Origin: WJMT01 sp964624145
GTDB lineage: Bacteria; Acidobacteriota; Aminicenantia; Aminicenantales; Aminicenantaceae
Direction: 5' to 3'
Assembly (NCBI GenBank): GCA_964624145.1
Contig: CAZUXT010000003.1
Coordinates: 1-64,000, forward strand
DNA length: 64,000 nucleotides
Part shown: one piece after another, positions 8,216-18,873 of the stretch
Layout of the letters: the number at the start of each line of letters is the position of its first letter
Position numbering within the stretch: the stretch's first letter is position 1
Program-made: the position numbers and the translations under genes
The notes under the pieces: model-generated
What the model was told of the DNA's origin: nothing
What the model saw: the letters and a program-made list of their open reading frames with translations, nothing else
Database searches by the model: none

Positions 8216-9580
8216 ATGAGCGGCGGTAAAGGCTTTTTTATCCTAGTTTTTCTCGTGCTTTTTCTTGTTCACCCTGTTTGGGCATTTTCCGAAAATGATG
8301 AGGCCTCCAGTTCAAGTTTTAGTCTCAATAACGGCCTCAGAGTATTTCTTTATAAAAAACCGACTCTTCCTCTCACCCATTTTGTCTTTGCTTTTAATGT
8401 CGGCTCCAAAGATGAGACTGAAAAAACAAATGGTATTGTTCATATACTGGAACACTGCCTTCTGTTCAGAGGTTCAAAAATCATACAAAAGAGAGATTTC
8501 TATCACGAATTAAGACAACACGGAACTTACTGCAACGCCCATACGGGCCGGGATCTCTCAATATTCGAGATGACGGTGCCTTCTGAACACAGTGAATTCT
8601 CCTTACAAACGCTAAAAGAAATCCTGTTTGATTTCAACTTGAGTCAAAAAGACCTGGACAATGAAAAAGAGGTCATTCTGGAGGAACTGAATAAAATACA
8701 GGATGACCCTTATAAGACTGCCATATCTATCATATATCAAAACATCTTCCAGAACCATTCTTATCAAAACCCTGTTTATGGAAAGACAGAGGTCATAAAA
8801 AAGCTGACAGCCGAAGATGTCATGATGTTTTATGATGATTATTTTGTTCCCTCCAATTGCGCTCTTGCTGTGGTAGGAGATTTTTCCCTGGATGGAATGA
8901 AAGAAAAGACACAATCCCTACTGGAAAATATCCAGAAAACCGGTGCTGATCGAAAACATTTTCTGAATGTAGAGCCGTTGAAAAAGACAGTTATAAAGCA
9001 AATGAATATGGATGTGGAAATGGCTTATCTGGCAATCGGATTGAACGCACCCGGTTATAATTCGCCGGATCAGTATGCTGCTGAGCTTTTGGCTGAAATA
9101 TTCGGGCATGGATATAATCCTTTGATCAACCAGCCCATACTGAGCCGAAGGATCGCAGCCCATTCCATCAACATGTCATACTACTGCGATAAATACGGAG
9201 GAGCTCTAACCCTGTTTATAGGAATGGACCCTAAAGATATCAACGCGGCCGAATCAGAAATCACAAAATATCTGAAAAATTCTCATAAACTGAATTATTC
9301 CAAAACAGATTATGAGCCGGATACTCAATTCTATGCGTTCGATATACTGCAAAGCGCAAAAAACAGAATCAAATTCAATGCGGAAGCCGCAGAAGAACAG
9401 GGGCTGCTCATAGGTTATTCTCTGGTAAGATACATGTTGATGAACGAAATAAAAGACCGCGGGAATTATCTTGAGAGTATCGAAAAATTGAATTCATCAG
9501 ATATCAGACAGGCAGCCGGACGATACTTAAGCCAGAAAGGAAAGGTCATAGTGAAAATCCTTCCCGAGGGAAAAAAATGA
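8216..9580 (+). CDS. Secreted zinc peptidase, M16 family (active subunit)
   Basis: Pitrilysin-type metallopeptidase. An N-terminal signal peptide (about 1-23, ending HPVWA) predicts export. The inverted zinc motif HILEH lies at 76-80, with the distal zinc-binding glutamate near 156-157 (EVILEEL). At 454 aa it has two M16 halves. The stop overlaps the next gene, a second M16 protein without the zinc motif; together they fit the known active/inactive heterodimer arrangement (as in mitochondrial processing peptidase). The substrate is not evident, possibly periplasmic peptides. Confidence 0.9.
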   Translation: MSGGKGFFILVFLVLFLVHPVWAFSENDEASSSSFSLNNGLRVFLYKKPTLPLTHFVFAFNVGSKDETEKTNGIVHILEHCLLFRGSKIIQKRDFYHELRQHGTYCNAHTGRDLSIFEMTVPSEHSEFSLQTLKEILFDFNLSQKDLDNEKEVILEELNKIQDDPYKTAISIIYQNIFQNHSYQNPVYGKTEVIKKLTAEDVMMFYDDYFVPSNCALAVVGDFSLDGMKEKTQSLLENIQKTGADRKHFLNVEPLKKTVIKQMNMDVEMAYLAIGLNAPGYNSPDQYAAELLAEIFGHGYNPLINQPILSRRIAAHSINMSYYCDKYGGALTLFIGMDPKDINAAESEITKYLKNSHKLNYSKTDYEPDTQFYAFDILQSAKNRIKFNAEAAEEQGLLIGYSLVRYMLMNEIKDRGNYLESIEKLNSSDIRQAAGRYLSQKGKVIVKILPEGKK

Positions 9581-10896
9581 GACTCGGATTCAGAAAAAAT
9601 CTGATTATAGTGCTCGCTTCTGTCATCTTTTTCTTTTCAACCACAATTTCTTTAATCCCGGCCGGTCAGGAAATATGGACCTCCCCTATCATTCATATAG
9701 ACCTGGAAAACGGACTGAAGGTTTTGTTCGAAAAAGATAATTCTTCTGAAATCACTGTTCTGCGGTTTTACATAAAAGGAGGAAAGCTTGGGGAATCCAA
9801 AAGCAAACAAGGGCTTTCTTACATCACGACCCGGCTTGTCCTTGAGATCCCGGATAGGCAAAAGGCACGGGATTTTATGCTTCAGGCTACTCAGTTCACG
9901 ATGTTTTGTGAAAACGATTATTCGGCTGTGGTCATGACATGCCTTTCGGAAAACTTAAAAGACAGCCTCGCTTTGATCTCTGATATCATGCTGAATCCTC
10001 TTTTTTCCTCCATACGGATAAAACGAATCAAAGAGAACATGCTGAACAGAGACAAAATCGAACAGGATATCTCCAGAAACATGGCCTTTCAAACGGTTAA
10101 GGACTCTTTGTTTAAGGAGACCGGATATGATGGTTCTGTTTACGGCAATGAAGACACTTTAAAACAGATCAACAGGAAAGATATCACTGGCTTTTATGAA
10201 CAGTATTTCACTTCCAATAACATTTTCATTACTGTCTCATCTGACCTGGACAAAGAGGTCATTACCGAATATCTGAATCAATGTTTTTCTTCGTTAACAA
10301 CAGGTCCATCCTTTTTACATAAAGAAATCACGCTTCCTTTGATTGAGAAAAAAACACTCCAGATAAAAAGAGAGACACAGCAGACATTCATTTCACTGGG
10401 ACACCGGCTTCCCCAAATAAATCTAAGAAACTATGTCCGTGCCTTAATGATCGAAAATCTAGTGGGAAAAGGAATCGGCTCAAGACTGTGGCCGTTGAGA
10501 GAAGAAAAAAAACTGGCTTATAATGTCAGCGCTGAAGTCAGTTATTACAGAAACGGCGGGATACTGGAAGCTCTTCTGGAAACGGAAAATGTGAAAAAAG
10601 AGACCTCTTTAAAAGCTATCCGTCATATATTAGACTCCTTGTATCTAGACGGTATTGACAGCCAGGAACTTGAGATGACCAAAGAGTATACAAAAGCTTC
10701 CTTCTTGCGCTCGAATGAAACGAAAAGAGTTAGAACAGCAACCCTTGCCTTTTTTGAAATTATGGACCTGGGTCTTGACTCTTTTAAAAATATCTTCAGT
10801 GAAATAGACAGTATTAGCCTTGAAGAGATGAATTCATATATTCATGAAATTCTTGACCCGGCACATAGAATCGAAGTGATGATCGGCCCGGAGTAA
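9577..10896 (+). CDS. M16 family protein, non-catalytic partner
   Basis: A 439-aa M16-fold protein with an N-terminal signal or anchor (about 10-30). Where the active partner has HXXEH this one reads KQGLSYITTR, so it cannot bind zinc in the usual way. It keeps the conserved C-terminal region (SRLWPLREEKKLAYNVSAEV) used for substrate binding in M16 heterodimers. The start overlaps the upstream gene by 4 bases, which supports equal synthesis of the two subunits. Confidence 0.88.
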   Translation: MRLGFRKNLIIVLASVIFFFSTTISLIPAGQEIWTSPIIHIDLENGLKVLFEKDNSSEITVLRFYIKGGKLGESKSKQGLSYITTRLVLEIPDRQKARDFMLQATQFTMFCENDYSAVVMTCLSENLKDSLALISDIMLNPLFSSIRIKRIKENMLNRDKIEQDISRNMAFQTVKDSLFKETGYDGSVYGNEDTLKQINRKDITGFYEQYFTSNNIFITVSSDLDKEVITEYLNQCFSSLTTGPSFLHKEITLPLIEKKTLQIKRETQQTFISLGHRLPQINLRNYVRALMIENLVGKGIGSRLWPLREEKKLAYNVSAEVSYYRNGGILEALLETENVKKETSLKAIRHILDSLYLDGIDSQELEMTKEYTKASFLRSNETKRVRTATLAFFEIMDLGLDSFKNIFSEIDSISLEEMNSYIHEILDPAHRIEVMIGPE

Positions 10897-10909
10897 AATG
10901 CCGGTATCC

Positions 10910-12037
10910 TCACCGGTCAAGGTCAATTTTTATTGAAAGAAAATCCATAAGGTCTTTGATGGATATAACTCCGATCAACCGGTCTCCTTCCACAACCATC
11001 AACCGGCTCCTGTTTTTCTGCTGCATGAGAGACAGCACATTCTCTGCATTCTCTTCAGGGCCAATTGTGTTTGAGTCAGAACACTCTTCCATGATATCCC
11101 TGACCTTTTTTAAAGCTCTTTCTTCTTTCGGGATATCCTTTACGTTTTTCAGCTCGACACATCCTATGAGCTTTCCTTCTTCAACAACCGGATACATCTT
11201 ATAATGGTATCTGTATATGTAATCCTCGATGAGTTCTTCCAGATCAATATCAGGAGAAACCACTGCCGGGTCAGGAACCATATATTTACTTACTTTTTCT
11301 CCGTGCAGTGAGTTTCTCAATACCATCTGTTTATAGGACATTTGAGAGGAACTTCTGATAAACAGACCGATAAGAAACATCCAGGCTCCTCCTATAAAGT
11401 TGCCGGCAATGACTTCAATCACCCCGAACAATATCAGCCCGAATCCAAAAGCAGAACCGATTTTAGAAGAAATGTTGGTTGCCCAGTGGATATTTTCTTT
11501 CCATCCCCAGAGAACAGAACGGAGCACCCTTCCCCCGTCTAAAGGAAAGGCAGGTATGAGATTAAATCCTGCCAGTATCAAGTTGATCCATGCCAGGTAT
11601 TCGACAACACCCTTGAGTGCTCTTGACATTCCGAGCCCACCACCTAAAAACGAAATCAACAACAATCCTAACCCCAGAAAAATACTGGACAAAGGGCCTG
11701 CGATGGCCATAAAAAATTCTGCTTTGGGGCTTGGCGGCTGCTCGGACATCTCTGCCACTCCTCCGAAAATGAACAGTGTGATGCCTTTCATTTGCAGACC
11801 GAATTTTCTTGCGATAAGGGAATGCCACAGCTCATGAAAGACAATGGAAAACAGAAGCCCTATGGCTCCGGCTATCCCCATTATCCAGTATGTGGCTGTT
11901 GAAAAACCTTCATAAAAATGAGGAAAAAGTCCCTTGGCCAGGCTCCATACAATGAGAAGAGCCAGTATAAACCAGCTGAAATCCATTTTGACATGAAAGC
12001 CGAACAGCTTAAAAAGGGATATTCTCTTTCCAAACAT
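10910..12037 (-). CDS. Site-2-type intramembrane metalloprotease with CBS pair
   Basis: M50-family membrane protease, 375 aa. Several membrane helices carry the zinc motif HELWH (H68, E69, H72) and the third ligand in NLIPAFPLDGGR (D167). The C-terminal half (about 250-370) is a pair of CBS domains, which usually sense adenylates. Such proteins cut transmembrane regulators or processed signal peptides; the target here is unknown. Last gene of the minus-strand block, 13 bases downstream of pepP, convergent with the M16 pair. Confidence 0.92.
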   Translation of the reverse strand: MFGKRISLFKLFGFHVKMDFSWFILALLIVWSLAKGLFPHFYEGFSTATYWIMGIAGAIGLLFSIVFHELWHSLIARKFGLQMKGITLFIFGGVAEMSEQPPSPKAEFFMAIAGPLSSIFLGLGLLLISFLGGGLGMSRALKGVVEYLAWINLILAGFNLIPAFPLDGGRVLRSVLWGWKENIHWATNISSKIGSAFGFGLILFGVIEVIAGNFIGGAWMFLIGLFIRSSSQMSYKQMVLRNSLHGEKVSKYMVPDPAVVSPDIDLEELIEDYIYRYHYKMYPVVEEGKLIGCVELKNVKDIPKEERALKKVRDIMEECSDSNTIGPEENAENVLSLMQQKNRSRLMVVEGDRLIGVISIKDLMDFLSIKIDLDR

Positions 12038-12050
12038 TTATTTTATTCTT

Positions 12051-13442
12051 TCATTCTTTTGCAGCGATGGCTTCGACCTCTTTAACTGTCTTTGGAATAG
12101 GTTTTCCAAGAACCCTGTGACCCTTATCCGTTACAAGGATGTCATCTTCTATTCTTATTCCTCCGAAGTCCCTGTATTGGCCAACTTTTTTATAGTCAAT
12201 ATAATCCATGAATTTTTTCTCTTTGAACCATTTATCGATCAAAGCAGGAATAAAATAAATACCCGGTTCCGCTGTCAGCACAAGACCCGGTTCCAGTTCC
12301 TTTGCAAACCTCAGATATGCCAGACCAAACTGTCCGCTCCTTTTTGTTTTCTCATCATATCCCACATGATCCTCGCCCAATCCTTCCATATCATGGACGT
12401 CCAGCCCCATCATATGGCCCAGACCGTGGGGCATAAAAAGGGCATGGGCTCCGGCCTTGACCGCTTCCTTGACATCACCTTTCATGATTCCCAGCTCTTT
12501 CAAACCTGAGACAATGGTCTGTACGGCTCTCATATGCACATCTTTGTATTTCCTTCCCGGAACAGTTGATTCTATGGCCGTTAGCTGCGCATTCAATACG
12601 ATTTCATAGATCTCCTTTTGTTTTTGAGTGAACCGGCCTCCAACAGGAATGGTACGGGTTATATCTCCGGCATAATGCATAGCTGATTCGGCTCCCGAGT
12701 CATTGACCAGTAGCTGCCCTTTTTGCAATTTGTTTCCGTGATAATGATTGTGAAGGATCTGCCCGTTGACTGTCAGAATGATAGGAAAGGCTATGTCAAC
12801 GCCATATGATAAGGCGATTCCCTCAATAGTCCCTGCGATCTCTTGTTCATATCTTCCCGGAACAGCCATTCTCATGGCTGTGGTGTGCATGAGATAGGTG
12901 ACACCCAGAGCTTCTTCGATCTGGTCGATCTCCTGCTTGATTTTTTTTGACCTTAATTCAACAGCCGCCTTAATAAGGGCTTTCGAGCTGTATTTATTGA
13001 CTTTTCCCGATTTAATTCCCAGTAAATTTTCAATTCTAATTGCGGTTTCTTGTCTGTAGACAGGAATATAATGCACCTTTCTTCCCTTTTCAAGCGCTTT
13101 GTTCAGGACCTCTTCCAGTTTACTAGAGGGAAAAGTGATTGTCACTCCGGCTTCTGCGGCCCTGTCCTTAAGGAGAGGCTGGTCTCCCATCCATATGATA
13201 TCTTCCATGCTCACATCATTTCCAAAAAGAATGTCTTTGTCTTCATCAATGTCTATGAGACCGGCAAGACCGGGTGAATCAAGCCCGAAAAAGTATAAAA
13301 AATGGCTGTCCTGTCTGAAGCGGTATGCATTGTCCGGATAATTCATGGGGCTTTCCTCATTTCCCAGAAACAGAAGAAGACCACTATCTATCTTTTCTTT
13401 AAGTTTTTTCCTTCTTTCTACATAGATTTTAGATTCAAACAC
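12051..13442 (-). CDS. pepP: Xaa-Pro aminopeptidase (M24B)
   Basis: Removes N-terminal residues linked to proline, in the cytoplasm. The 463-aa protein has the N-terminal AMP_N domain (about 1-130) followed by the pita-bread catalytic domain. The dimetal ligands are visible in order: two Asp (LLVNDSG and YAGDITR), His in MPHGLGHMMG, Glu in LTAEPGIYF and Glu in GIRIEDD. No signal peptide. It follows the serine dehydratase gene after about 124 bases without a clear terminator. Confidence 0.93.
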   Translation of the reverse strand: MFESKIYVERRKKLKEKIDSGLLLFLGNEESPMNYPDNAYRFRQDSHFLYFFGLDSPGLAGLIDIDEDKDILFGNDVSMEDIIWMGDQPLLKDRAAEAGVTITFPSSKLEEVLNKALEKGRKVHYIPVYRQETAIRIENLLGIKSGKVNKYSSKALIKAAVELRSKKIKQEIDQIEEALGVTYLMHTTAMRMAVPGRYEQEIAGTIEGIALSYGVDIAFPIILTVNGQILHNHYHGNKLQKGQLLVNDSGAESAMHYAGDITRTIPVGGRFTQKQKEIYEIVLNAQLTAIESTVPGRKYKDVHMRAVQTIVSGLKELGIMKGDVKEAVKAGAHALFMPHGLGHMMGLDVHDMEGLGEDHVGYDEKTKRSGQFGLAYLRFAKELEPGLVLTAEPGIYFIPALIDKWFKEKKFMDYIDYKKVGQYRDFGGIRIEDDILVTDKGHRVLGKPIPKTVKEVEAIAAKE

Positions 13443-13566
13443 TTTTCCTCCTTTTATTAACCTGAGCTATTCTTAAAATCCACTGTTTTTGAATATTTCA
13501 AGTTAAGCATCTAAGATAAATTTGATGTATACAATATAGCGTATTCAATGATAAAGATAAACTCTT

Positions 13567-15278
13567 TCATTTTCTTTTCACTATGGACTTCGCGGAGGGG
13601 GCTGCGGCAATTCCTCCTTTCGCAGTGCACTTAAGCTCAGGGGGCAGCATTTTGCCTACTGAAAGCAGTGCATCCACAGTATCATCAAGGGAAATGGGGT
13701 TTTCGTACCCTCCCATGATAAGGTCAGCGCATACGAATGCATTTGAGGCCGCCGCAGCGTTTCTGGTATGGCAGGGAATCTCACACATACCCTGAACCAG
13801 GTCACACACCGAACCCATCGTGTTCTGCAAAGAAATACAAGCGGCATCCACTGCTTGTTTGGCGCTCCCTCCGGCACACTCCACCACTGATGCCGCTGCC
13901 ATGGCTCCTGCCGCTCCGATCTCTGCCTGACACCCCGCTGTCTCTGCTGCAAAAGTCGCCCTTCTCGCTATAATAAGGCCGACTGCGGCGGCAGCAAAAA
14001 GCGCTTTAGCCAGCACAGGAAGACTTTTATTCAAATCTTTCTGCAGTGTCACCACCGTTCCTGGAAGAACTCCGGCCGAACCTCCGGTCGGAGCCGCGCA
14101 CACGACTCCGCCGCTGTTAGCGATATGCATAACAGCCAGAGCCCTGGCTGCAGCCCTCAGATGGGGCCCGCCTAACGGCAGTGTGGCCTCTTTTTCCTTT
14201 TTCATAATCTTACCAGCACTCGGCCCGAGAAGGCTCATCCTGATATTTTCATCTTTCAATCCCTGTTCAACAGAATCCTCCATTACTTTGTAACGCCTGT
14301 ACATCTCTTTGAAAACTTCTTCCGTCGAAAGGCCGAGTAGTTTCGATTCATACTCAACCGCAAGNNNNNNNNNNNNNNNNNNNNNNNNNNNNNNNNNNNN
14401 NNNNNNNNNNNNNNNNNNNNNNNNNNNNNNNNNNNNNNNNNNNNNNNNNNNNNNNNNNNNNNNNTGAAAACTTCTTCCGTCGAAAGGCCGAGTAGTTTCG
14501 ATTCATACTCAACCGCAAGTTCCCCGAGTGATTTCTTTGTTTTTTCAGCTCTATCAATGATTTCCGCAGCACTTAAGAAAAACTCATCTCCCTTTTTCGT
14601 GAAAAAAACCGGGGGGCCTTTCCACAGGCCTGTTATACCGGAACCGCTCTTAAGCTCTAAAACCGATTTTTCATCAAACGGTTCACTACTCTTAAAACAC
14701 ACAAGCGCTTTCTCTTTTTTGAACCGGATATCCTCCTTCATTCGCGGTTCAAGATCAAAAAGACCCAACATGTTCTGTTTAACCCCTTTTTCGCATTCGA
14801 TAAGAAGCACATGAGATTTCCCGTCTATATCCACAGTCCATTGGTTAAGAGAACTGAGAAGGACACCTCCTCCCCCTGTAGATCTGGCCTCAAGCTTGAG
14901 CCTTTTTCCATGATTTGATTTCAATTCTATCCGTACGGCATTAGGATGTTTCTCTTCCAAATGTTCTTCTTTGAAAAGAATATTTAATCCCTTTTTCAAA
15001 AAAAGGTCTTTTGCCTTTAAGAAGCGTTCGTCGGTTATCCCCCATCCCATCAATCCGGAGGCAAAGGCATTGTCAACTCCTTGTTCTTGATACACCTGAG
15101 CATAAGACCGGCCTCTTCCAAATGTAAAAACCGCTTCAACGGGCGCTTCACCCAGCAGATCTCTTGCAATACGAGCGATGCGGTACGAACCTGCTGTATG
15201 CGAACTGGAAGGCCCTCTCATTACAGGGCCCAGAACATCATTGAATATGCTTATAAAATCCGTATATTTCTTCTTCAT
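13567..15278 (-). CDS. sdaA: L-serine dehydratase, single-chain, broken by assembly gap
   Basis: Iron-sulfur L-serine ammonia-lyase (serine to pyruvate and ammonia). The N-terminal beta domain carries the SSHTAG motif (near residue 25); the C-terminal alpha domain has the catalytic SGGVVCAAPTGGSAG region and later Cys in SVCDLVQGMCEIPC for the 4Fe-4S cluster. The assembly holds 100 N at 14365-14464 with the same 55 bases on both sides. Removing the N and one 55-base copy restores one open frame of 518 codons across the join (EEVFKEMYRR), matching the fused beta-alpha design of E. coli SdaA. It is not two genes and not a pseudogene. It lies directly downstream of the pyruvate-oxidising enzyme. 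Confidence 0.9.
14310..14519. other. Scaffold gap with duplicated 55-base flanks
   Basis: A run of exactly 100 N (14365-14464) is flanked by identical 55-base sequences, 14310-14364 and 14465-14519. This is the signature of two contigs that overlap by one k-mer being joined with a fixed-length gap. The true sequence is most likely 155 bases shorter, so downstream coordinates are inflated by that amount. Confidence 0.95.
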
Positions 15279-15312
15279 ATAAGTACAAAAGTCAGCTTTA
15301 TATATTAATCTC

Positions 15313-18300
15313 TTATTCTTCAGACATTTTTTTGTAATCTTTGTATCTCTGTTCGGCTTCCTGGGCTGCTCTTTTAAAAAGCACCTTTGCTGCGTCAGGA
15401 TGCTGCTGCATCAATGTCCTGTACCGGATCTCATTGTCAAGAAATGTCTGATATTCAAGCTTGGGTTCTTTTGAATCAAGAACCAAGGGATTTTTCCCCT
15501 CTTCAGCCCGTCTAGGGTCGTATCTGTAGAGAATCCAGTAGCCTGTGTCTACCGCTAGTTTTTCTTCTGCTTGGGTTTTCGTCATATCCAAACCATGGTT
15601 GATACAGGGAGCATAGGCAATGATCAACGAAGGTCCGTCGTAGGACTCAGCTTCCAGGAAAGCTCTCAAACACTGGTTCTGATTGGCCCCCATGGCAACC
15701 GCTGCGACATAGACATAACCATAGGACATGGCCATACGGCCAAGGTCTTTTTTCTTTGTCGCTTTTCCTGCTGAAGCAAATTTGGCTACCGAACCGGTAG
15801 GAGTCGCTTTTGACGCCTGACCTCCGGTGTTGGAATAGACTTCCGTATCCAGAACAAGCACATTGATATTCTTTCCAGTTGCCAGAACATGATCCAGGCC
15901 TCCGTATCCAATATCATAGGCCCAGCCGTCACCCCCAATGGACCAGACGCTCTTATCAACTATATAGTCTTTCAGCTCAATTATCTTCCTTAAGACTTTT
16001 TCCTTTTCTCCGGAAGCTTTTTTCTGCGCCTCAGGTAATGCTTTTATGACTTCTTCCGCAGCACTTTTGGCTTCATCTTCCACCGATGTCCAGTGTTCTC
16101 GGCTTTTTTGCAGGGCTTGTGTCAGCTCCTTGGTCGTCCCCATCTCAAGCAGCTTGTTGATGTTAAAGAGAAGCTGTTTTCTGTTGGAATTCACAGCAAG
16201 ACGCATCCCGAATCCGTATTCAGCGTTGTCTTCGAACAAAGAATTCGCCCATGTGGGTCCCCTTCCGTTTTTATCCTTACAGTAAGGAACCGTAGGAAAT
16301 GTTCCTCCCCATATGGAAGAACACCCCGTTGCATTGGCGATGATCATCCTGTCACCATAAAGCTGGGTGGCCAGCTTGACATAAGGTGTTTCTCCGCATC
16401 CGGCGCACGCTCCGTGGAATTCAAGATAGGGCAAGAGAAATTGGCTTCCTTTTACCGTTGTTTTCTTCACTCCGTCCAGAACATTATCCGGGAGTTCTTC
16501 GAAAAATTTCTCGTTTTCCACCTCGCCGGCTTTTCTCGCTTCTCCTATGGGAACCATCTCCAGGGCTTTATCTTTAGTGGGACAGACTTCCACGCAATTT
16601 TCACATCCCACACAGTCTTCGATATAGACCTGTAGTCTGTACTTTAAATCTCTGTCATTCTTGGTGCGCGATTTTAAAGTCACAAAATTACCAGGTGCAT
16701 CTTTTAAATCGTCAGGATCTATCTGTTTGGGGCGAATGGTGGCATGAGGACATACCAGAGAACACTGATTACACTGGATGCAGTTATCAGGTATCCATCT
16801 GGGCACCAGGTTGGCGACACCTCTTTTTTCCAGTTTCGTTGTTCCTGTGGGGACAGCTCCGTCAAGGGGCATTTGGGATACTTTGATCTTATCTCCCTCA
16901 AAATGCATGGAGAGATCAATAACGCTTTTAGCGAAATCCGAGGCATCGTCAGGTATCAGTTTTATCTCCGGGGCTGATTTTCCTATCTTATCAGGGATGG
17001 GCACCTCCTCAAGTGCCTCTAAGGTTCTGTCAACGGCTTTCCAGTTCATTTTGACAATATCTTCGCCCTTTTTCATAAATGTCTTTTTGATGGCGTCTTT
17101 AATCAACTTCAGTGCTTTATCTTCCGGAAGAACTCCTGAGATCTTAAAGAAAGCAACCTGCATGATGGTACTGATCCTGTTCCTCAATCCCACCTCGTTC
17201 GCTATCTTTAAAGCATCAATGTTATAAACTTTAATATTTTTATCAATGATGGTCTTCTGCATGCTTTCAGTCAGGTTTTCAAAGACTTCTTCTGCTTTCC
17301 AGTTTGAATTGAGCAGAAAGGTTCCGTTTTCTCTTATTCCCTTAAGAATGTCATATCTCCCTATATAAGAAGATTTATGAAGGGCTGCAAAATCAACCGT
17401 ATTCAGCAAATACTGGGACTGGATTTTTTCTTTTCCAAAACGAAGATGGGAGATGGTGACTCCGCCTGATTTCTTAGAATCATACTGAAAATAGCCCTGT
17501 GCGTACATATCCGTGCTGTCTCCAATGATTTTGATGGAGTTCTTGTTGGCGGATACGGTTCCGTCCGAGCCGTATCCCCAAAACTTACACCGGACCACTC
17601 CTTCAGGTTCAGAATCAAGAGGTTCCCCGACAGGCAGTGACAAGTTTGTGACATCATCCTCGATCCCGACTGTGAATCCGTGAGTGGATTTTCCTTCAAG
17701 ATGGTCATAAACAGCTTTGACCATAGCCGGAGTGAATTCTTTGGAAGAAAGTCCGTATCTTCCTCCGATCACATCGATCTCTTTTTCTTTCAGAGCCGTG
17801 GCTACATCCATATAGAGGGGCTCGCCTAAGGAACCGGGTTCTTTGGTTCTGTCAAGAACAGCGATTTTCTTTACACTGTCAGGCAGGGCAGACAGAAGGG
17901 CCTTTGCAGAAAAAGGCCTGTAGAGCCTTACCTTAATAGCACCTACTTTTTCTCCCTTTCCTCTGAGATAATTAACAGCTTCTTCAATCGTCTCAACACT
18001 TGATCCCATGGAAACAATGACTCTGTCAGCGTCCGGTGCCCCTACGTAATCAAACAGATGATAGGACCGTCCGATCTTATTTGCCACTCTATCCATGCAT
18101 TCCTGCACGATATCAGGAGCTCTGTCATAATACTGATTCACGGTCTCACGACCCTGAAAGTACACGTCCGGATTTTGAGCTCCCACCTTAAGATACGGTC
18201 TTTCCGGATTCATGGAGTGCGAACGGAATTCCTCCACATACTTCATCTCAACAAGCTCTGCCATGGTCTCATAAGGAATCATCTCTACTTTTTGTATCTC

Positions 18301-18834
18301 ATTCGAAGTCCTGAAGCCGTCAAAAAAATGGACAAACGGTACTTTAGATTTCAAGGCAGCGAGATGAGCGACTATAGCCAGGTCCATGGTTTCTTGAACA
18401 GAGCCGGATGCGATCAGTCCGAATCCTGTGTTTCTCGCAGACATCACATCTGAATGGTCACCAAATATAGATAATGACTGGCAAGCCAGTGACCTTGCAG
18501 ATACATGAAATACGGTAGGAAGCATTTCCCCTGCGATTTTGTGCATATTCGGCAGCATAAGCATCAATCCCTGAGAAGCTGTGAATGTGGTAGTCAGAGC
18601 CCCTGCTGAAAGGCTTCCATGTACAGCTCCGGATGCTCCGCCTTCGGACTGCATCTCAATGACATCTACTGTCTGTCCGAAAATGTTTTTTCTTCCCTGT
18701 GCGGCCCATGAATCGGCAAGCTCTCCCATCAAGGATGATGGTGTTATGGGATATATGGCAGCCACTTCACTAAAAGCATAAGCCACGTGTGTTGCTGCTG
18801 TATTGCCTTCAATGGGTTCAAATTTTCTCTTCAT
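15313..18834 (-). CDS. nifJ: Pyruvate:ferredoxin (flavodoxin) oxidoreductase
   Basis: One-chain enzyme (1173 aa) converting pyruvate and CoA to acetyl-CoA, CO2 and reduced ferredoxin. Domain order is standard: pyruvate-binding part (YPITPSS at the start), CoA domain, two 4Fe-4S ferredoxin motifs (CIQCNQCSLVCP and CVGCENCVEVCP), a third cluster site around GACAGCGETPY and the thiamine-diphosphate motif (GDGWAYDIGYGG, LDTEVYSNTGGQ). It indicates anaerobic carbon metabolism. It sits 39 bases after recR and 34 before the serine dehydratase, whose product is its substrate. Confidence 0.97.
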   Translation of the reverse strand: MKRKFEPIEGNTAATHVAYAFSEVAAIYPITPSSLMGELADSWAAQGRKNIFGQTVDVIEMQSEGGASGAVHGSLSAGALTTTFTASQGLMLMLPNMHKIAGEMLPTVFHVSARSLACQSLSIFGDHSDVMSARNTGFGLIASGSVQETMDLAIVAHLAALKSKVPFVHFFDGFRTSNEIQKVEMIPYETMAELVEMKYVEEFRSHSMNPERPYLKVGAQNPDVYFQGRETVNQYYDRAPDIVQECMDRVANKIGRSYHLFDYVGAPDADRVIVSMGSSVETIEEAVNYLRGKGEKVGAIKVRLYRPFSAKALLSALPDSVKKIAVLDRTKEPGSLGEPLYMDVATALKEKEIDVIGGRYGLSSKEFTPAMVKAVYDHLEGKSTHGFTVGIEDDVTNLSLPVGEPLDSEPEGVVRCKFWGYGSDGTVSANKNSIKIIGDSTDMYAQGYFQYDSKKSGGVTISHLRFGKEKIQSQYLLNTVDFAALHKSSYIGRYDILKGIRENGTFLLNSNWKAEEVFENLTESMQKTIIDKNIKVYNIDALKIANEVGLRNRISTIMQVAFFKISGVLPEDKALKLIKDAIKKTFMKKGEDIVKMNWKAVDRTLEALEEVPIPDKIGKSAPEIKLIPDDASDFAKSVIDLSMHFEGDKIKVSQMPLDGAVPTGTTKLEKRGVANLVPRWIPDNCIQCNQCSLVCPHATIRPKQIDPDDLKDAPGNFVTLKSRTKNDRDLKYRLQVYIEDCVGCENCVEVCPTKDKALEMVPIGEARKAGEVENEKFFEELPDNVLDGVKKTTVKGSQFLLPYLEFHGACAGCGETPYVKLATQLYGDRMIIANATGCSSIWGGTFPTVPYCKDKNGRGPTWANSLFEDNAEYGFGMRLAVNSNRKQLLFNINKLLEMGTTKELTQALQKSREHWTSVEDEAKSAAEEVIKALPEAQKKASGEKEKVLRKIIELKDYIVDKSVWSIGGDGWAYDIGYGGLDHVLATGKNINVLVLDTEVYSNTGGQASKATPTGSVAKFASAGKATKKKDLGRMAMSYGYVYVAAVAMGANQNQCLRAFLEAESYDGPSLIIAYAPCINHGLDMTKTQAEEKLAVDTGYWILYRYDPRRAEEGKNPLVLDSKEPKLEYQTFLDNEIRYRTLMQQHPDAAKVLFKRAAQEAEQRYKDYKKMSEE

Positions 18835-18873
18835 AACAATCTCCTCTCTTATTAAGACGTTTTTATTATTTTA

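Noticed and set aside
13567..14304. Separate serine dehydratase alpha-subunit gene
   Set aside because: Collapsing the artificial 55-mer/100 N join makes it continuous with the beta part in frame; the ATG is internal.
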